Origin: Pseudomonas putida
Lineage (GTDB): Bacteria; Pseudomonadota; Gammaproteobacteria; Pseudomonadales; Pseudomonadaceae
NCBI RefSeq assembly: GCF_001976065.1
Contig: NZ_MNAH01000005.1
Coordinates: forward strand, 287,792 to 351,791
Reading direction: 5' to 3'
DNA length: 64,000 nucleotides
Shown: piece by piece, positions 35,546 through 44,214 of the stretch
How the letters are laid out: each line of letters starts with the position of its first letter
Numbering within the stretch: position 1 is the stretch's first letter
The notes under the pieces: model-generated
What the model was told of the DNA's origin: nothing
Seen by the model: only the letters and a program-made list of their open reading frames with translations
Database searches by the model: none
Made by a program: the position numbers and the translations under genes

Positions 35546-37582
35546 TTACCTCGATAGCTGGTTGAGTTCTTGAGAGACGAGCGGGGTGCTCGCCAATGGC
35601 AGGCGCAGGGTGAAGCAGGTGCCTTGGCCGAGGGTGGATTGCACTTCCATCTGGCCCTTGTGGTTGTTGGTAATGATGAAATACGAGACCGACAGGCCAA
35701 GGCCGGTGCCCTGGCCGATTTCCTTGGTGGTGAAAAACGGTTCGAAGGTGCGCTTGCGCACGCTTTCGCTCATGCCGATGCCGTTGTCCTCGACCTGGAT
35801 TTCCGCCCAGGGTGGATTGAGACGGGTGCGCAGGATGATACGGCCAGGTTCACTGTCGTCTTCACGTAAATGGATGGCTTGAGCGGCGTTTTTCAGCAGG
35901 TTGAGCAGCACCTGTTCCAGCTCGTTGGCGGTGCCGGGTACCGGCCCCAGCGCCGGGTCGAACTGGCGGATGATTGCCTGCCCCTTGAAGTCGAAGCCAA
36001 TGGCCAGGTCGAAGTCATTTCCGGCGATTTCCACCGCTTGATCGATCAGTGCCGGCAGATCGCACGGGGCCATTTGCCGGGTGCTGCGGCGACTGAAACT
36101 GAGCATGTGCGTGACGATCTTCGCCGCCCGGGCGCCGGCCTGCTGGATACCGTCGAGCAGCTGCGGCACTTCGCGCGCTTGCAGGTACTGGTTGACGGTC
36201 GACAGCTCGATGCCGACCTGCTCGGCCTGCTCCAGGTTCTTGGGCAGTTCGGGGGACAGGCGACGGCGGATATTCTGCACGTTGTGCAGGATCGCGCCGA
36301 GCGGGTTGTTGATTTCGTGGGCCATGCCGGCGGCGAGGCCACCGACGGAAAGCATTTTCTCCGATTGCACCATCATTTCTTCCAGTGAGAGACGCTGGGT
36401 GATGTCGTCGATCCGGATCACCACGCCACGCCCGGCACCGCCCATCAGCGGATAAAAGGTCAGGGCGTAGTGGCGCGGTTCATCGTCCTTGACCCAGGTC
36501 ACGCGCTCGATCTTGGCCACCGTGTGCTGCTCTACGGTTTGCTTGAGCTGCGGGAGGAAGGGCTTGAGCGGTTCGAAGGCGAGGAAGATCGGCTGGTTCA
36601 AGGCTTCATCCAGGCGCGTACCGGAAAGGGCGCTGGCTTCCTGGTTCCACTGCGTCACGTAGAGCTGTTCGTCGAGGGCGATCAGTGCCGATGGCATGGA
36701 GTCGATGATGCTGTTGAGGTAATTCTGAAATCCCGTGAGCTTTTTCTCGATCTTGCTCCGGACCTGGACTTCCAGTTCCAGCTTGCGATTGGTGTGGCGG
36801 GTTTCCTCTGCCAGGCCTTGGGCCTGGTCATACGCGGCCTGGGAGTCATCACGGGCGCGCTTGAGTTGCTGCTCTCGGGCCTCGATCCGCGAGAGCATGG
36901 TGTTGAATGCTTCGGCCAGGCTGCCGATTTCATCGTGGTTGCCCCGGGAGGCGCGCAGGGCGTAGTTCTCTTCCCGGGTCACCTGCCGGGACAGTTCCTC
37001 CAGCTGATGGATAGGCTGGGTAATCAGGCGTTTGATCTGCCGCGCGATGATCATCCATAGCAGCACACTGAAAATCAGGATGCCCAGGCTGGCGGTCAGT
37101 GTCCCGGTATAGAACGCCATGGGCAACTCACTGCTGGCCACCAGCAGCAGATGGCCGGGTGCGGTGCCGGGGCGGGGCAGGGTGATGACCTGGTTGCTGC
37201 GAAACTCGGTGACTTGCCAGGATTCGATGTGCTGGTAACGCTTGGGCAGGCTCAGATGATCGCCATGCTGCAACTGCGCCAGGCGCTCGCCCTTGCCGTC
37301 ATACAGGGCTGCGGCCCGTAGCGGCGAATAGCTGTCGAGCTCATTGAGCAGGCGTTGGGCGCTTTCCGGCGACTGCAAGGCTTCGGACACCAGGCTCGGG
37401 TTGGAGACCAGGCGGCCGATGGTCTGCAGTGCCTGGGGCGCCATGCTTTCCTGGGAAATGTAGTACGCGGCGCTGATGAAGGTCAGGTTGGCGACCAGCA
37501 GTACAGTGGTCAACAGCACCAACAGGGCGGCCAGCAGCTTCTGGCCGACAGGGAGGTTTTCAAGACGCTGGCGCAATGGCAT
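35546..37582 (-). CDS. Membrane sensor histidine kinase (PA4398-like), no adjacent regulator
   Basis: A 678-residue kinase. Membrane segments lie at about 15-38 and 160-181, enclosing a ~120-residue sensor. HAMP (about 180-235), a coiled region (235-285) and a PAS domain (about 285-395) precede the HisKA box GGLAAGMAHEINNPLGAIL with H422. The ATPase boxes N (LLKNAAQAI), G1 (DNGIGM), F (FEPFFTTKEIG) and G2 (GTGLGLSVSYFI) are intact. No response regulator gene lies near, so it is an orphan locally. Its position beside the cobalamin adenosyltransferase and panE matches PA4398, linked to swarming and biofilm in P. aeruginosa. Confidence 0.88.
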   Translation of the reverse strand: MPLRQRLENLPVGQKLLAALLVLLTTVLLVANLTFISAAYYISQESMAPQALQTIGRLVSNPSLVSEALQSPESAQRLLNELDSYSPLRAAALYDGKGERLAQLQHGDHLSLPKRYQHIESWQVTEFRSNQVITLPRPGTAPGHLLLVASSELPMAFYTGTLTASLGILIFSVLLWMIIARQIKRLITQPIHQLEELSRQVTREENYALRASRGNHDEIGSLAEAFNTMLSRIEAREQQLKRARDDSQAAYDQAQGLAEETRHTNRKLELEVQVRSKIEKKLTGFQNYLNSIIDSMPSALIALDEQLYVTQWNQEASALSGTRLDEALNQPIFLAFEPLKPFLPQLKQTVEQHTVAKIERVTWVKDDEPRHYALTFYPLMGGAGRGVVIRIDDITQRLSLEEMMVQSEKMLSVGGLAAGMAHEINNPLGAILHNVQNIRRRLSPELPKNLEQAEQVGIELSTVNQYLQAREVPQLLDGIQQAGARAAKIVTHMLSFSRRSTRQMAPCDLPALIDQAVEIAGNDFDLAIGFDFKGQAIIRQFDPALGPVPGTANELEQVLLNLLKNAAQAIHLREDDSEPGRIILRTRLNPPWAEIQVEDNGIGMSESVRKRTFEPFFTTKEIGQGTGLGLSVSYFIITNNHKGQMEVQSTLGQGTCFTLRLPLASTPLVSQELNQLSR

Positions 37583-37627
37583 CAGGTTAATCGCTGCAAA
37601 GGAACAAGTGGCCAGCGTAGCCGCTGC

Positions 37628-38545
37628 TCAGTCGCTGGGCAATCCAAGGCTTTGCAGGCGCGCGATCAACCTCGATTCAAGCTGATTGAGGTGCGGCAGG
37701 GTCAGTTGATGCCGTGCGGCAACTTTACAGGCGTGGCCGAGCAGGTAGCTGATTTCGGTGCGGCGCCGGTTGCTGACATCCTGATACATCGACGAGTAGT
37801 TGGCGGCGGTCGCGTGAATCACCCGTTCAACCTCCTGTTGCAGGTTTTCCGCTGCTGCCGGCTGACCGCAACGCTCCAGCAGCTCGATCAGCTCACCGCA
37901 CAGGGTGGCAACCTCACAGTGATGCTCCTGCAATCCGCCATTGCGGCAGTCGTGCAGCACCGTCAACGGATTGATCGCACAGTTGAGTGCCAGTTTGCGC
38001 CACAGCCGGGTGAGGATTTCGGAACTCCACTCATGGGGAATGCCCGCGGCGTCGAGGTCGTCCAGCCAGATCGGTGCGACGGGATGCCCGGCATCTCCCA
38101 GCCAGGTGAACCCGTGCCCGGCGAAGACCACGCGCCAGTCACCATCGCGAAAGGCGCCTTCAGTGCTTGACGCATAAATGCAACGCGCCTGCGGTACTTG
38201 CGCTGCCACGGCGTCCTGGCTGCCCAAGCCGTTCTGCAACAGGATCAGTTCGGCCCCGGGCGCCAGGCGCGGTGCCAGTTGTGCCACGGCCTGTTCCGCG
38301 TCGTAAGCCTTGCAGGCGACCAGCAGGCGATTGATCGGGGTGAGGCTGTCGGCCGTTTCGGCGCTTACCGCATGGCACTGAGCCTGGCCATGTTCGACCA
38401 GGGTCAAGCCGCCTGCCGCCTCGTACGCCTGCAACCGGGCCGCGTCACGCAGAATCAGTCGCACCGGCACGGCGGCCCGCGCCAGACGCGCGGCCCACAA
38501 TGTGCCGAGGCTACCGGCGCCTAGAACATGCCAGGTGGTGGACAT
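37628..38545 (-). CDS. panE: 2-Dehydropantoate 2-reductase
   Basis: NADPH-dependent reduction of ketopantoate to pantoate for coenzyme A. The 305-residue enzyme starts MSTTWHVLGAGSLGTLWAAR with the Rossmann glycine motif, followed by VACKAYDAEQAV and the catalytic-lysine region KLALNCAINPLT. The C-terminus RRTEISYLLGHACKVA is typical. ATG 38543-38545 is used because the longer ORF adds 30 residues with no similarity. It is divergent from yajQ. Confidence 0.92.
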   Translation of the reverse strand: MSTTWHVLGAGSLGTLWAARLARAAVPVRLILRDAARLQAYEAAGGLTLVEHGQAQCHAVSAETADSLTPINRLLVACKAYDAEQAVAQLAPRLAPGAELILLQNGLGSQDAVAAQVPQARCIYASSTEGAFRDGDWRVVFAGHGFTWLGDAGHPVAPIWLDDLDAAGIPHEWSSEILTRLWRKLALNCAINPLTVLHDCRNGGLQEHHCEVATLCGELIELLERCGQPAAAENLQQEVERVIHATAANYSSMYQDVSNRRRTEISYLLGHACKVAARHQLTLPHLNQLESRLIARLQSLGLPSD

Positions 38546-38687
38546 CAGCTTTTTGCTCTGTTTAAGGCGCGCATGGGAGGCTCGCAGTGAATGATGGGAA
38601 AGACCCGTTATAATCAGCGCGGATTTTAACCGCAAGCCAGGCGTGCTCCCTCTTGATTGAGCGTGCCCTATTTATTGGAGAGATTAC

Positions 38688-39173
38688 ATGCCGTCGTTCG
38701 ACGTGGTATCCGAACTGGACAAACACGAAGTCACCAACGCGGTCGAGAACGCCGTCAAGGAACTCGATCGTCGTTATGACCTGAAAGGCAAAGGCAGCTT
38801 CGAATTCAAGGAAAAGGACCTGACCGTCAACCTGACCGCTGAAGCGGATTTCCAGCTCGAAGCGATGATTGAGATTCTCAAGCTGGCCCTGGTCAAGCGC
38901 AAGATCGATGTGCAGTGCCTTGAGGTCAAGGATGCGTTCGCATCGGGCAAGCTGATGAAGCAGGAAGCGGTGCTCAAGGAAGGTATCGACAAAGAGCTGG
39001 CGAAGAAAATCGTCGCTCACGTCAAGGACGCCAAGCTGAAGGTGCAGGCTGCCATCCAGGGTGAGCAAGTGCGCATCACCGGCAAGAAGCGTGACGACCT
39101 GCAGGAAGCCATTGCTGTGTTGCGGGCCAAGGAATTCGGCATGCCGCTGCAGTTCAACAACTTCCGCGATTGA
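38688..39173 (+). CDS. yajQ: YajQ family nucleotide-binding protein
   Basis: A 161-residue cytosolic protein of two ferredoxin-like halves: MPSFDVVSELDKHEVTNAVE at the start, YDLKGKGSFEFKEKD, and KKIVAHVKDAKLKVQAAIQG to the end. Members bind RNA/tRNA and in some gammaproteobacteria cyclic di-GMP. ATG 38688 follows TTGGAGAG. A TATAAT -10 box at 38609-38614 precedes it. Monocistronic between panE (divergent) and mscS. Confidence 0.95.
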   Translation: MPSFDVVSELDKHEVTNAVENAVKELDRRYDLKGKGSFEFKEKDLTVNLTAEADFQLEAMIEILKLALVKRKIDVQCLEVKDAFASGKLMKQEAVLKEGIDKELAKKIVAHVKDAKLKVQAAIQGEQVRITGKKRDDLQEAIAVLRAKEFGMPLQFNNFRD

Positions 39174-39310
39174 CCTGCAAGGCGGGAACCTAAAGGCGTT
39201 TTAGGCGTCCGAGGCCCAAGCAACGGTAGAAACGATTGACTCTGACGGGTACGGTCTTTTCTGCCGTTTATTTTTCGTGTACCGGGTAGCCGGAAATCAG
39301 GAGAACGACA

Positions 39311-40153
39311 ATGGATTTGAATGCTGAAGTAGACAACCTGGTCAAGGTGTCCCAGTCATGGATCCCAATGATCATGGAGTATGGCAGCCGTGTGCTGTTG
39401 GCGGTGATCACCCTGGCTGTCGGCTGGTGGTTGATCAACAAGGTCACGCAAAAGCTTGGCGGCCTGCTTGCCCTGCGTAACGCCGACCTTGCACTGCAAG
39501 GGTTTATCAGCAGCCTGGCTAACATCATTCTCAAGATCCTGCTGGTCGTCAGCGTAGCGTCGATGATCGGTGTTGAAACCACCTCGTTCGTCGCGGCGAT
39601 CGGTGCGGCGGGCCTGGCCATCGGCCTCGCGTTGCAGGGCAGCCTGGCAAACTTCGCCGGCGGCGTGCTGATCTTGCTGTTCCGTCCGTTCCGTATCGGT
39701 GACTGGATCGAAGCCCAAGGGGTTGCCGGCACCGTCGACAGCATCCAGATCTTCCACACCGTGCTGCGTACCGGCGACAATAAGACCATCATCGTACCTA
39801 ACGGCAACCTGTCGAACGGCATCATCACCAACACCAACCGCCAACCGACCCGCAAGGTAGTATTCGATGTGGGTGTCGATTACGAAGCGGACTTGCAAAA
39901 GGCCCGTGAAGTCTTGCTGGAACTGGCCAAGGATCCGCGCGTATTGACCGATCCGGAGCCTCAGGCAGTCATTTCGACCCTGGGTGACAGTTCCATCACT
40001 GTTTCCCTGCGGGTCTGGGTGAAAACGGCGGATTACTGGGACGTGATGTTCATGTTTAACGAACAGTCGCGTGACCGATTGAAGACGGCGGGTATTGACA
40101 TTCCATTTCCCCAGCGTGTAGTTCGCGTGGTTCAGGAAGCGTCAGTACAGTAA
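39311..40153 (+). CDS. mscS: Small-conductance mechanosensitive channel MscS
   Basis: Relieves hypo-osmotic pressure. The 280-residue protein has three membrane segments (about 20-45, 60-85, 92-115); the last contains the glycine/alanine-rich pore helix AAIGAAGLAIGLALQGSLANFAGG-like sequence. The cytosolic vestibule begins with RPFRIGDWIEAQGVAGTV. ATG 39311 is preceded by AGGAGAACGACA. Length matches E. coli MscS (286). Followed by a terminator. Confidence 0.95.
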   Translation: MDLNAEVDNLVKVSQSWIPMIMEYGSRVLLAVITLAVGWWLINKVTQKLGGLLALRNADLALQGFISSLANIILKILLVVSVASMIGVETTSFVAAIGAAGLAIGLALQGSLANFAGGVLILLFRPFRIGDWIEAQGVAGTVDSIQIFHTVLRTGDNKTIIVPNGNLSNGIITNTNRQPTRKVVFDVGVDYEADLQKAREVLLELAKDPRVLTDPEPQAVISTLGDSSITVSLRVWVKTADYWDVMFMFNEQSRDRLKTAGIDIPFPQRVVRVVQEASVQ

Positions 40154-40171
40154 GTCTGTTTGTTACTGCAT

Positions 40172-40207
40172 AAACCCAAGAGGCTAATAGTCTCTTGGGT
40201 TTTTTTG
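40172..40207 (+). terminator. Rho-independent terminator of mscS
   Basis: AAACCCAAGAG (40172-40182) pairs with CTCTTGGGTTT (40192-40202), followed by six T. Confidence 0.9.
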
Positions 40208-40290
40208 TGACTATTGATCGGTTCATTGAAAAAAGTATTAACGTTATGCGCGCAAGTTGCTTGCCCAAGTGTTGGGTATGTGGCAGGCAT

Positions 40291-40325
40291 AAAAAAACCG
40301 CCCACCTTAAGAGGTGGGCGGTTTC
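40291..40325 (-). terminator. Rho-independent terminator of the porin gene
   Basis: AAACCGCCCACC and GGTGGGCGGTTT form a 12-bp stem (40295-40324) with an A run on the plus strand, giving a U run on the minus-strand mRNA. Confidence 0.9.
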
Positions 40326-40357
40326 TTGATCTACAGAGTTCCGGTTTTACAGCCTGA

Positions 40358-41686
40358 TTACAGGATGCTCAGCGGGTACTCGATGATCAGGCGGGTGTCG
40401 TAGTTGTCAGCCGAATAGGCGCTGTACGCACCGTTCGAACGGTAGTTGGCGAAACGAGCACGGAACGACAGGTCTTTTGCTGGACCTTCCTGTACTACGT
40501 ACTTGGACTCCAGGTTCCACTCGTTTTCCTTACCTTCACCCAGACCGTTGGTCTTGATGTTGTCACCCATTACGTAACGGGTCATGAAGCTCAGGCCAGG
40601 TACGCCGTAGGTCGCCATGTTCAGGTCATAGCGAGCTTGGTAGGATTTCTCCTCGCGGCCCACGAAGTCGGAGATCTGAATGGAGTTGGATACGAAGATG
40701 GTGCTGTTGCCGTCAACGCCGTAGTAGTAAGCGTTGTCGCCGCTCGACTGCTGGTAGGCCAGGGTGAACTTGTGAGCGCCCAGGCTATAGGCTGCTGCCA
40801 GGGACCACAGGTTGTTGTCCACGCCCAGAACGCCGTCACCGAGGAAGTCGATGGTGTCGCCGCGCTTATCGCCTTTGGTTTTGTAAGCGTTGAGGTCGAA
40901 GTTCAGCGACTGTTCGTCGTTGATCGGCAGGGTCAGGTTCAGGTTGGCGTAGTACTTCTTGAAGTACTCTTCGGCATCCGATGCAGCCAGTGCAGCGGTG
41001 AAGTTGTCGGTGAAGGCATAGCTTGCACCGAAGATGTTGATGCCGCCGCTCAGGCCTTTGCCGTGGTTGCCATCTTCATCGGATACGCCGCCGATGCTGT
41101 CACGGGCCATGCCGGTTTGCTTGCTCAGCGCGGTAAAGCGACCAGCGCTCAGTTCCAGGCCTTTGATTTCCTTGGAGGTGAGCAGGGTGCCGGTAGCGAC
41201 TTCCGGGATCAGACGGCTGTCGTCGGTAGCGAATACAGGGCTGGCAACGAATTGCTGGCCGTATTTCAGGGTGGTGTCGGACAGACGCAGTTTCACTGCA
41301 CCGCCTACCTTGCCCTGGGATTTTTCCGGGTTGCCGTCGCTGTCGTTGGCGAACAGGCCGTTACCGCGCTTGCCCGAGCCGCCGTCCAGCTTGACCGAAC
41401 CCATGGCCATGGCGTCGAGGCCGAAACCAACGATACCTTGAGTGAAGCCCGACTCGTAGGTGAGCAATTGGCTCAGACCGGAATCCTGACGATAGCCGGC
41501 AGTGCCGGAACTAGGGTTGCTTGCACCATTCTTGTAGTCGCGGTTCATGTACTCAAAACGGGTTTTGAGTTTCAGGCTCGAATCGTCGATGAAACCCTTG
41601 GATTCGTCCTGGGAAGACGCCATTGCGAACTGCGAGGTGCCTGCTGCAACAGCCAGTGCGATCATGCTCCACTTCATCACGCGCAT
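40358..41686 (-). CDS. oprD: OprD-family outer membrane porin
   Basis: A 442-residue 18-strand porin for small substrates such as basic amino acids or organic acids. The signal peptide MKWSMIALAVAAGTSQFAMA is followed by DESKGFIDDSSLKLKTRF, and the barrel ends EYPLSIL with the terminal aromatic/aliphatic pattern of the family. ATG 41684-41686 has AAAGGAG upstream. Gene order porin-HIT-slyX-cold shock-dps-(zinc ribbon)-aspS matches PAO1 oprD (PA0958) through aspS, so it is the positional OprD. The family is large, and OprE/OprQ-type specificity cannot be excluded. Confidence 0.85.
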   Translation of the reverse strand: MRVMKWSMIALAVAAGTSQFAMASSQDESKGFIDDSSLKLKTRFEYMNRDYKNGASNPSSGTAGYRQDSGLSQLLTYESGFTQGIVGFGLDAMAMGSVKLDGGSGKRGNGLFANDSDGNPEKSQGKVGGAVKLRLSDTTLKYGQQFVASPVFATDDSRLIPEVATGTLLTSKEIKGLELSAGRFTALSKQTGMARDSIGGVSDEDGNHGKGLSGGINIFGASYAFTDNFTAALAASDAEEYFKKYYANLNLTLPINDEQSLNFDLNAYKTKGDKRGDTIDFLGDGVLGVDNNLWSLAAAYSLGAHKFTLAYQQSSGDNAYYYGVDGNSTIFVSNSIQISDFVGREEKSYQARYDLNMATYGVPGLSFMTRYVMGDNIKTNGLGEGKENEWNLESKYVVQEGPAKDLSFRARFANYRSNGAYSAYSADNYDTRLIIEYPLSIL

Positions 41687-42591
41687 CGTGATTTGCTCCT
41701 TTGGTTTTTAGAAGAGTACTGCCGCTCCACCTGTTTTATTATCTGGGCGGCTCTTTCTTTTTGTGTCGGCGCAAACTTATATCACGCCGACAATGTTGGC
41801 GATACTTGCGCATCTATCCTTTCAGCTTCTTTACGACCCTGTCGTAAACGGCTAGCTAGATGTCGCAAATTTACAGCCCCGATGCAACCGGACTGACAAC
41901 TTTAATGCTGTTTTTCTGGACTGGCGCATCGATAAAAAGAGTCCCTGGTGAAACGTTTGAATCTCCATCGGGCTACCCTGCCACTGTTTTTCTTGGTCTT
42001 AAGGCTGCCCGCTTCCCGCGGTGCCTTATAGACGATGTGGGTAACAATGCAACAAACGTGCACAAATCAGAACTCTACGGATTTTTTTTCTGATTGGCTG
42101 CCTGATGCGGTAAAAACCTCATGAAACCGGGGGTATCACACCTCTTTGCTGCGGGCTTGACGCCGTGGTTGGCCTCGTGGTTTAGCCTTCTGTTTGGTCG
42201 CGCGACAGATAAAAGCGTTACCGGTTCACCCCGCCAGTGAGTAATTGGCGGATGTGCGAAGCACTCAGCGTAGACGTACTGTGCGGTTTTGGTGCAAAAA
42301 ATTTTTATGACTGTGCCGAATTCACACAGCCGGGCATTTGACGTATCGGGAACAGGTTGTGGTTTTCTGGTCATTTCAGCGCATTTTGTCGATGCTTGGT
42401 TCGGTGTTGGTGCGTTTTCGCAGGAAATGTCTCATCGCGGGGCGGGTTCGCGCCATTTGTTGATCCTCCGGCGGCGCAAGCAGTGGTTCGCCGTGAAGCC
42501 AGCAGGGTATGCTTCCGTCAAGTGGCGTGGCGTATGATCTCTCGGGATGGGCGCCAAGCTGAAAAATGATGACCTGGCGGGAGTATGCGCA
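41687..42591. other. 905-base non-coding region upstream of the porin gene
   Basis: No convincing gene on either strand. The porin leader and promoter should occupy the left part. A 39-codon ORF at 42121-42240 (MKPGVSHLF...) has no ribosome site. A CCGCCA/TGGCGG hairpin lies at 42231-42251. Base composition is lower in GC at 41880-42320 than in neighbouring genes. Might hide a small RNA or porin regulatory sites. Confidence 0.45.
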
Positions 42592-43017
42592 GTGTTCACT
42601 TTAGATCCACGACTTCAACAAGACACACTACCGATCGGTGATTTCCCGCTTTGTCGGTTACTGTTGTCCAATGATTCGAACTACCCCTGGTTCATCCTCG
42701 TGCCACGCAGGGACGATATCAGCGAGATATTTCAGTTGAGTGTCGCCGATCAGCAGCAACTCTGGCAGGAAACGACCTCGTTGTCGGAGTTGCTCAAGGA
42801 CTCGTTCGATGCCGACAAGCTGAACGTCGCTGCCCTGGGCAACGTGGTCAGCCAGTTGCACATGCATGTGATCGTGCGCAAGCGTGAAGACGCGGCCTGG
42901 CCCGCGCCGATCTGGGGCAAAATTTCAGCCAAGCCTTACAATGCAGAGCAGGTCGCGGCGATTCGCGAACGGCTGCGCCTGGTGTTGACCGATGATTTCA
43001 AGTTTGTGGAGGGTTGA
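42592..43017 (+). CDS. HIT-family nucleotide hydrolase
   Basis: A 141-residue HIT superfamily protein. The motif appears as SQLHMHVIVRKR: the second and third histidines are kept, but the first His of HxHxHxx is Q. FILVPRRDDISEIFQLS and NVAALGNVV match the N-terminal part. The start GTG 42592 has GGGAG nine bases before; the ORF could begin at ATG 42547, but that start lacks family resemblance. It is followed 3 bases later by slyX, so the two are likely cotranscribed. Confidence 0.85.
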   Translation: MFTLDPRLQQDTLPIGDFPLCRLLLSNDSNYPWFILVPRRDDISEIFQLSVADQQQLWQETTSLSELLKDSFDADKLNVAALGNVVSQLHMHVIVRKREDAAWPAPIWGKISAKPYNAEQVAAIRERLRLVLTDDFKFVEG

Positions 43018-43020
43018 GCC

Positions 43021-43227
43021 ATGAGCCTCGAAGAACGCGTAACCGACCTTGAAAGCCGACTGGCGTTTCAGGATGACACCATCCAGGCGTTGAATGATGT
43101 CCTGGTGGCGCAGCAGCGGGTGGTCGAACGCCTGCAGCTGCAAATGGCCGCGCTGCTCAAGCGGCAAGAGGAAATGGTCGGCCAGTTCGAGTCTTTCGAA
43201 GAAGAAGCGCCGCCGCCACATTATTAA
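43021..43227 (+). CDS. slyX: SlyX-family small coiled-coil protein
   Basis: A 68-residue coiled coil: MSLEERVTDLESRLAFQDD, then IQALNDVLVAQQRVVERLQLQ with heptad leucines, ending EEAPPPHY, the typical SlyX tail. It starts just after the HIT gene. Biochemical role unknown. Confidence 0.9.
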   Translation: MSLEERVTDLESRLAFQDDTIQALNDVLVAQQRVVERLQLQMAALLKRQEEMVGQFESFEEEAPPPHY

Positions 43228-43261
43228 GCGCCGCGGCCCCATTACAAAGAGTGCAGGCAAT

Positions 43262-43291
43262 AAAAAACCGCGAACATGTTCGCGGTTTTTT
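43262..43291. terminator. Bidirectional terminator between slyX and the cold-shock gene
   Basis: A 30-base perfect palindrome: AAAAAACCGCGAAC then its complement GTTCGCGGTTTTTT, with A/T tracts on both sides, serving both converging genes. Confidence 0.92.
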
Positions 43292-43304
43292 ATTTGCCTT
43301 TGTA

Positions 43305-43907
43305 TCAGCGTCGCGGCAGGGCGGCGATGACGTCTTCGGCTTGCAGGCCTTTGTCACGATTCATGACGGAGAACTCGACGCGCTGGCCTTCGACCAGGAC
43401 ACGATGGCCTTCGCCGCGAATGGCCCGGAAGTGCACGAAAATATCGTCGCCTGAGTCGCGGGAAATAAAGCCGAAGCCTTTGGAGGTGTTGAACCACTTG
43501 ACGGTCCCGGTATCGCGGTTGCTCATGTCATAGCTAGGCGAAGCGGCGGCCGGTGACGATTTGTAGAAGCTGATGGCCAGGTGCAGGGCAACAGCGATAA
43601 AGGCTGCAATGAGGCTGAACAGCACGGCAGGCTGACCGGCAATGACCGGCATTTCCGCGATCAGTGTCACGGTTTGCAGGACGACCGCCAGAACCAGCAG
43701 GATGCTGACCAGGTTTTGCAGTTGATGGCGAGGGCCTTTGTTCCAGTAAGGAATAACTGGGGCAAGCGTCAGGTTGAGCAGGCCGAAAAAGGCCAGGTAC
43801 AGCGCATCGGGTTGTTGCAGGTACGGTAAAGCTTCGGATCGCAGGCTAGGGATGAAGGACAGCAGCAAAGCCGCTGCGCCTATCAGCAGGTGGACGATTT
43901 TCAACAT
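43305..43907 (-). CDS. Membrane-anchored cold-shock domain protein
   Basis: A 200-residue fusion. Residues 1-120 hold four hydrophobic segments (about 5-20, 33-50, 68-85, 94-113). Residues 130-200 are a complete cold-shock domain with GTVKWFNTSKGFGFISRD and DDIFVHFRAI, the RNP1 and RNP2 motifs. The domain should face the cytoplasm and bind RNA or ssDNA at the membrane. The corresponding PAO1 gene beside slyX is annotated as a cold-shock protein. It is divergent from the dps-like gene. Confidence 0.9.
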   Translation of the reverse strand: MLKIVHLLIGAAALLLSFIPSLRSEALPYLQQPDALYLAFFGLLNLTLAPVIPYWNKGPRHQLQNLVSILLVLAVVLQTVTLIAEMPVIAGQPAVLFSLIAAFIAVALHLAISFYKSSPAAASPSYDMSNRDTGTVKWFNTSKGFGFISRDSGDDIFVHFRAIRGEGHRVLVEGQRVEFSVMNRDKGLQAEDVIAALPRR

Positions 43908-44214
43908 TTTGATTAACTCACGTTAAGACAGCTCACAAGGAAGAGCTGATGGCGCACGGTTCGCTTCGGAATAAATAAGAGGCGTTGGACACGTGCCCGG
44001 TATCAGCCTATGCGTAGCGCCCGAAAAAATAGGCACTGACGACACGCTGCCTATTTAACAGCAAAGCTGCAGCCTACTCAAATCAAGGAGTCCAGCGGTG
44101 CATCGGGTGATCTTGCCATCGCCTGGCGAGGTGGTCGGGCTGCAGCCTGGCGACAGGCTTGCTAGAGTGGTCCTGCACCTGTTGGATGAACTTCATCACC
44201 TTTAGGGGAAAAAC
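43908..44214. other. Divergent region between cold-shock and Dps-like genes
   Basis: A 307-base region. The right part contains a 35-codon ORF (44098-44205) with a strong ribosome site. The GAAAAAATAGGCA...TGCCTATTT inverted stretch (about 44022-44060) is a loose hairpin. No clear OxyR or Fur site was identified. Confidence 0.45.
44098..44205 (+). CDS. Putative 35-codon ORF leading into the dps-like gene
   Basis: GTG 44098 lies 7 bases after AAGGAG. The peptide begins HRVILPSPGEVVGLQPGDR and ends with an amphipathic stretch LARVVLHLLDELHHL. Its TAG stop (44203-44205) overlaps the AGGGG ribosome site of the dps-like gene, so translation may be coupled. It could be a leader peptide or chance ORF; no family known. 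Confidence 0.35.
   Translation: MHRVILPSPGEVVGLQPGDRLARVVLHLLDELHHL

Noticed and set aside
42121..42240. 39-codon ORF beginning MKPGVSHLF
   Set aside because: No ribosome site, sits in a low-GC non-coding region, and resembles random sequence.
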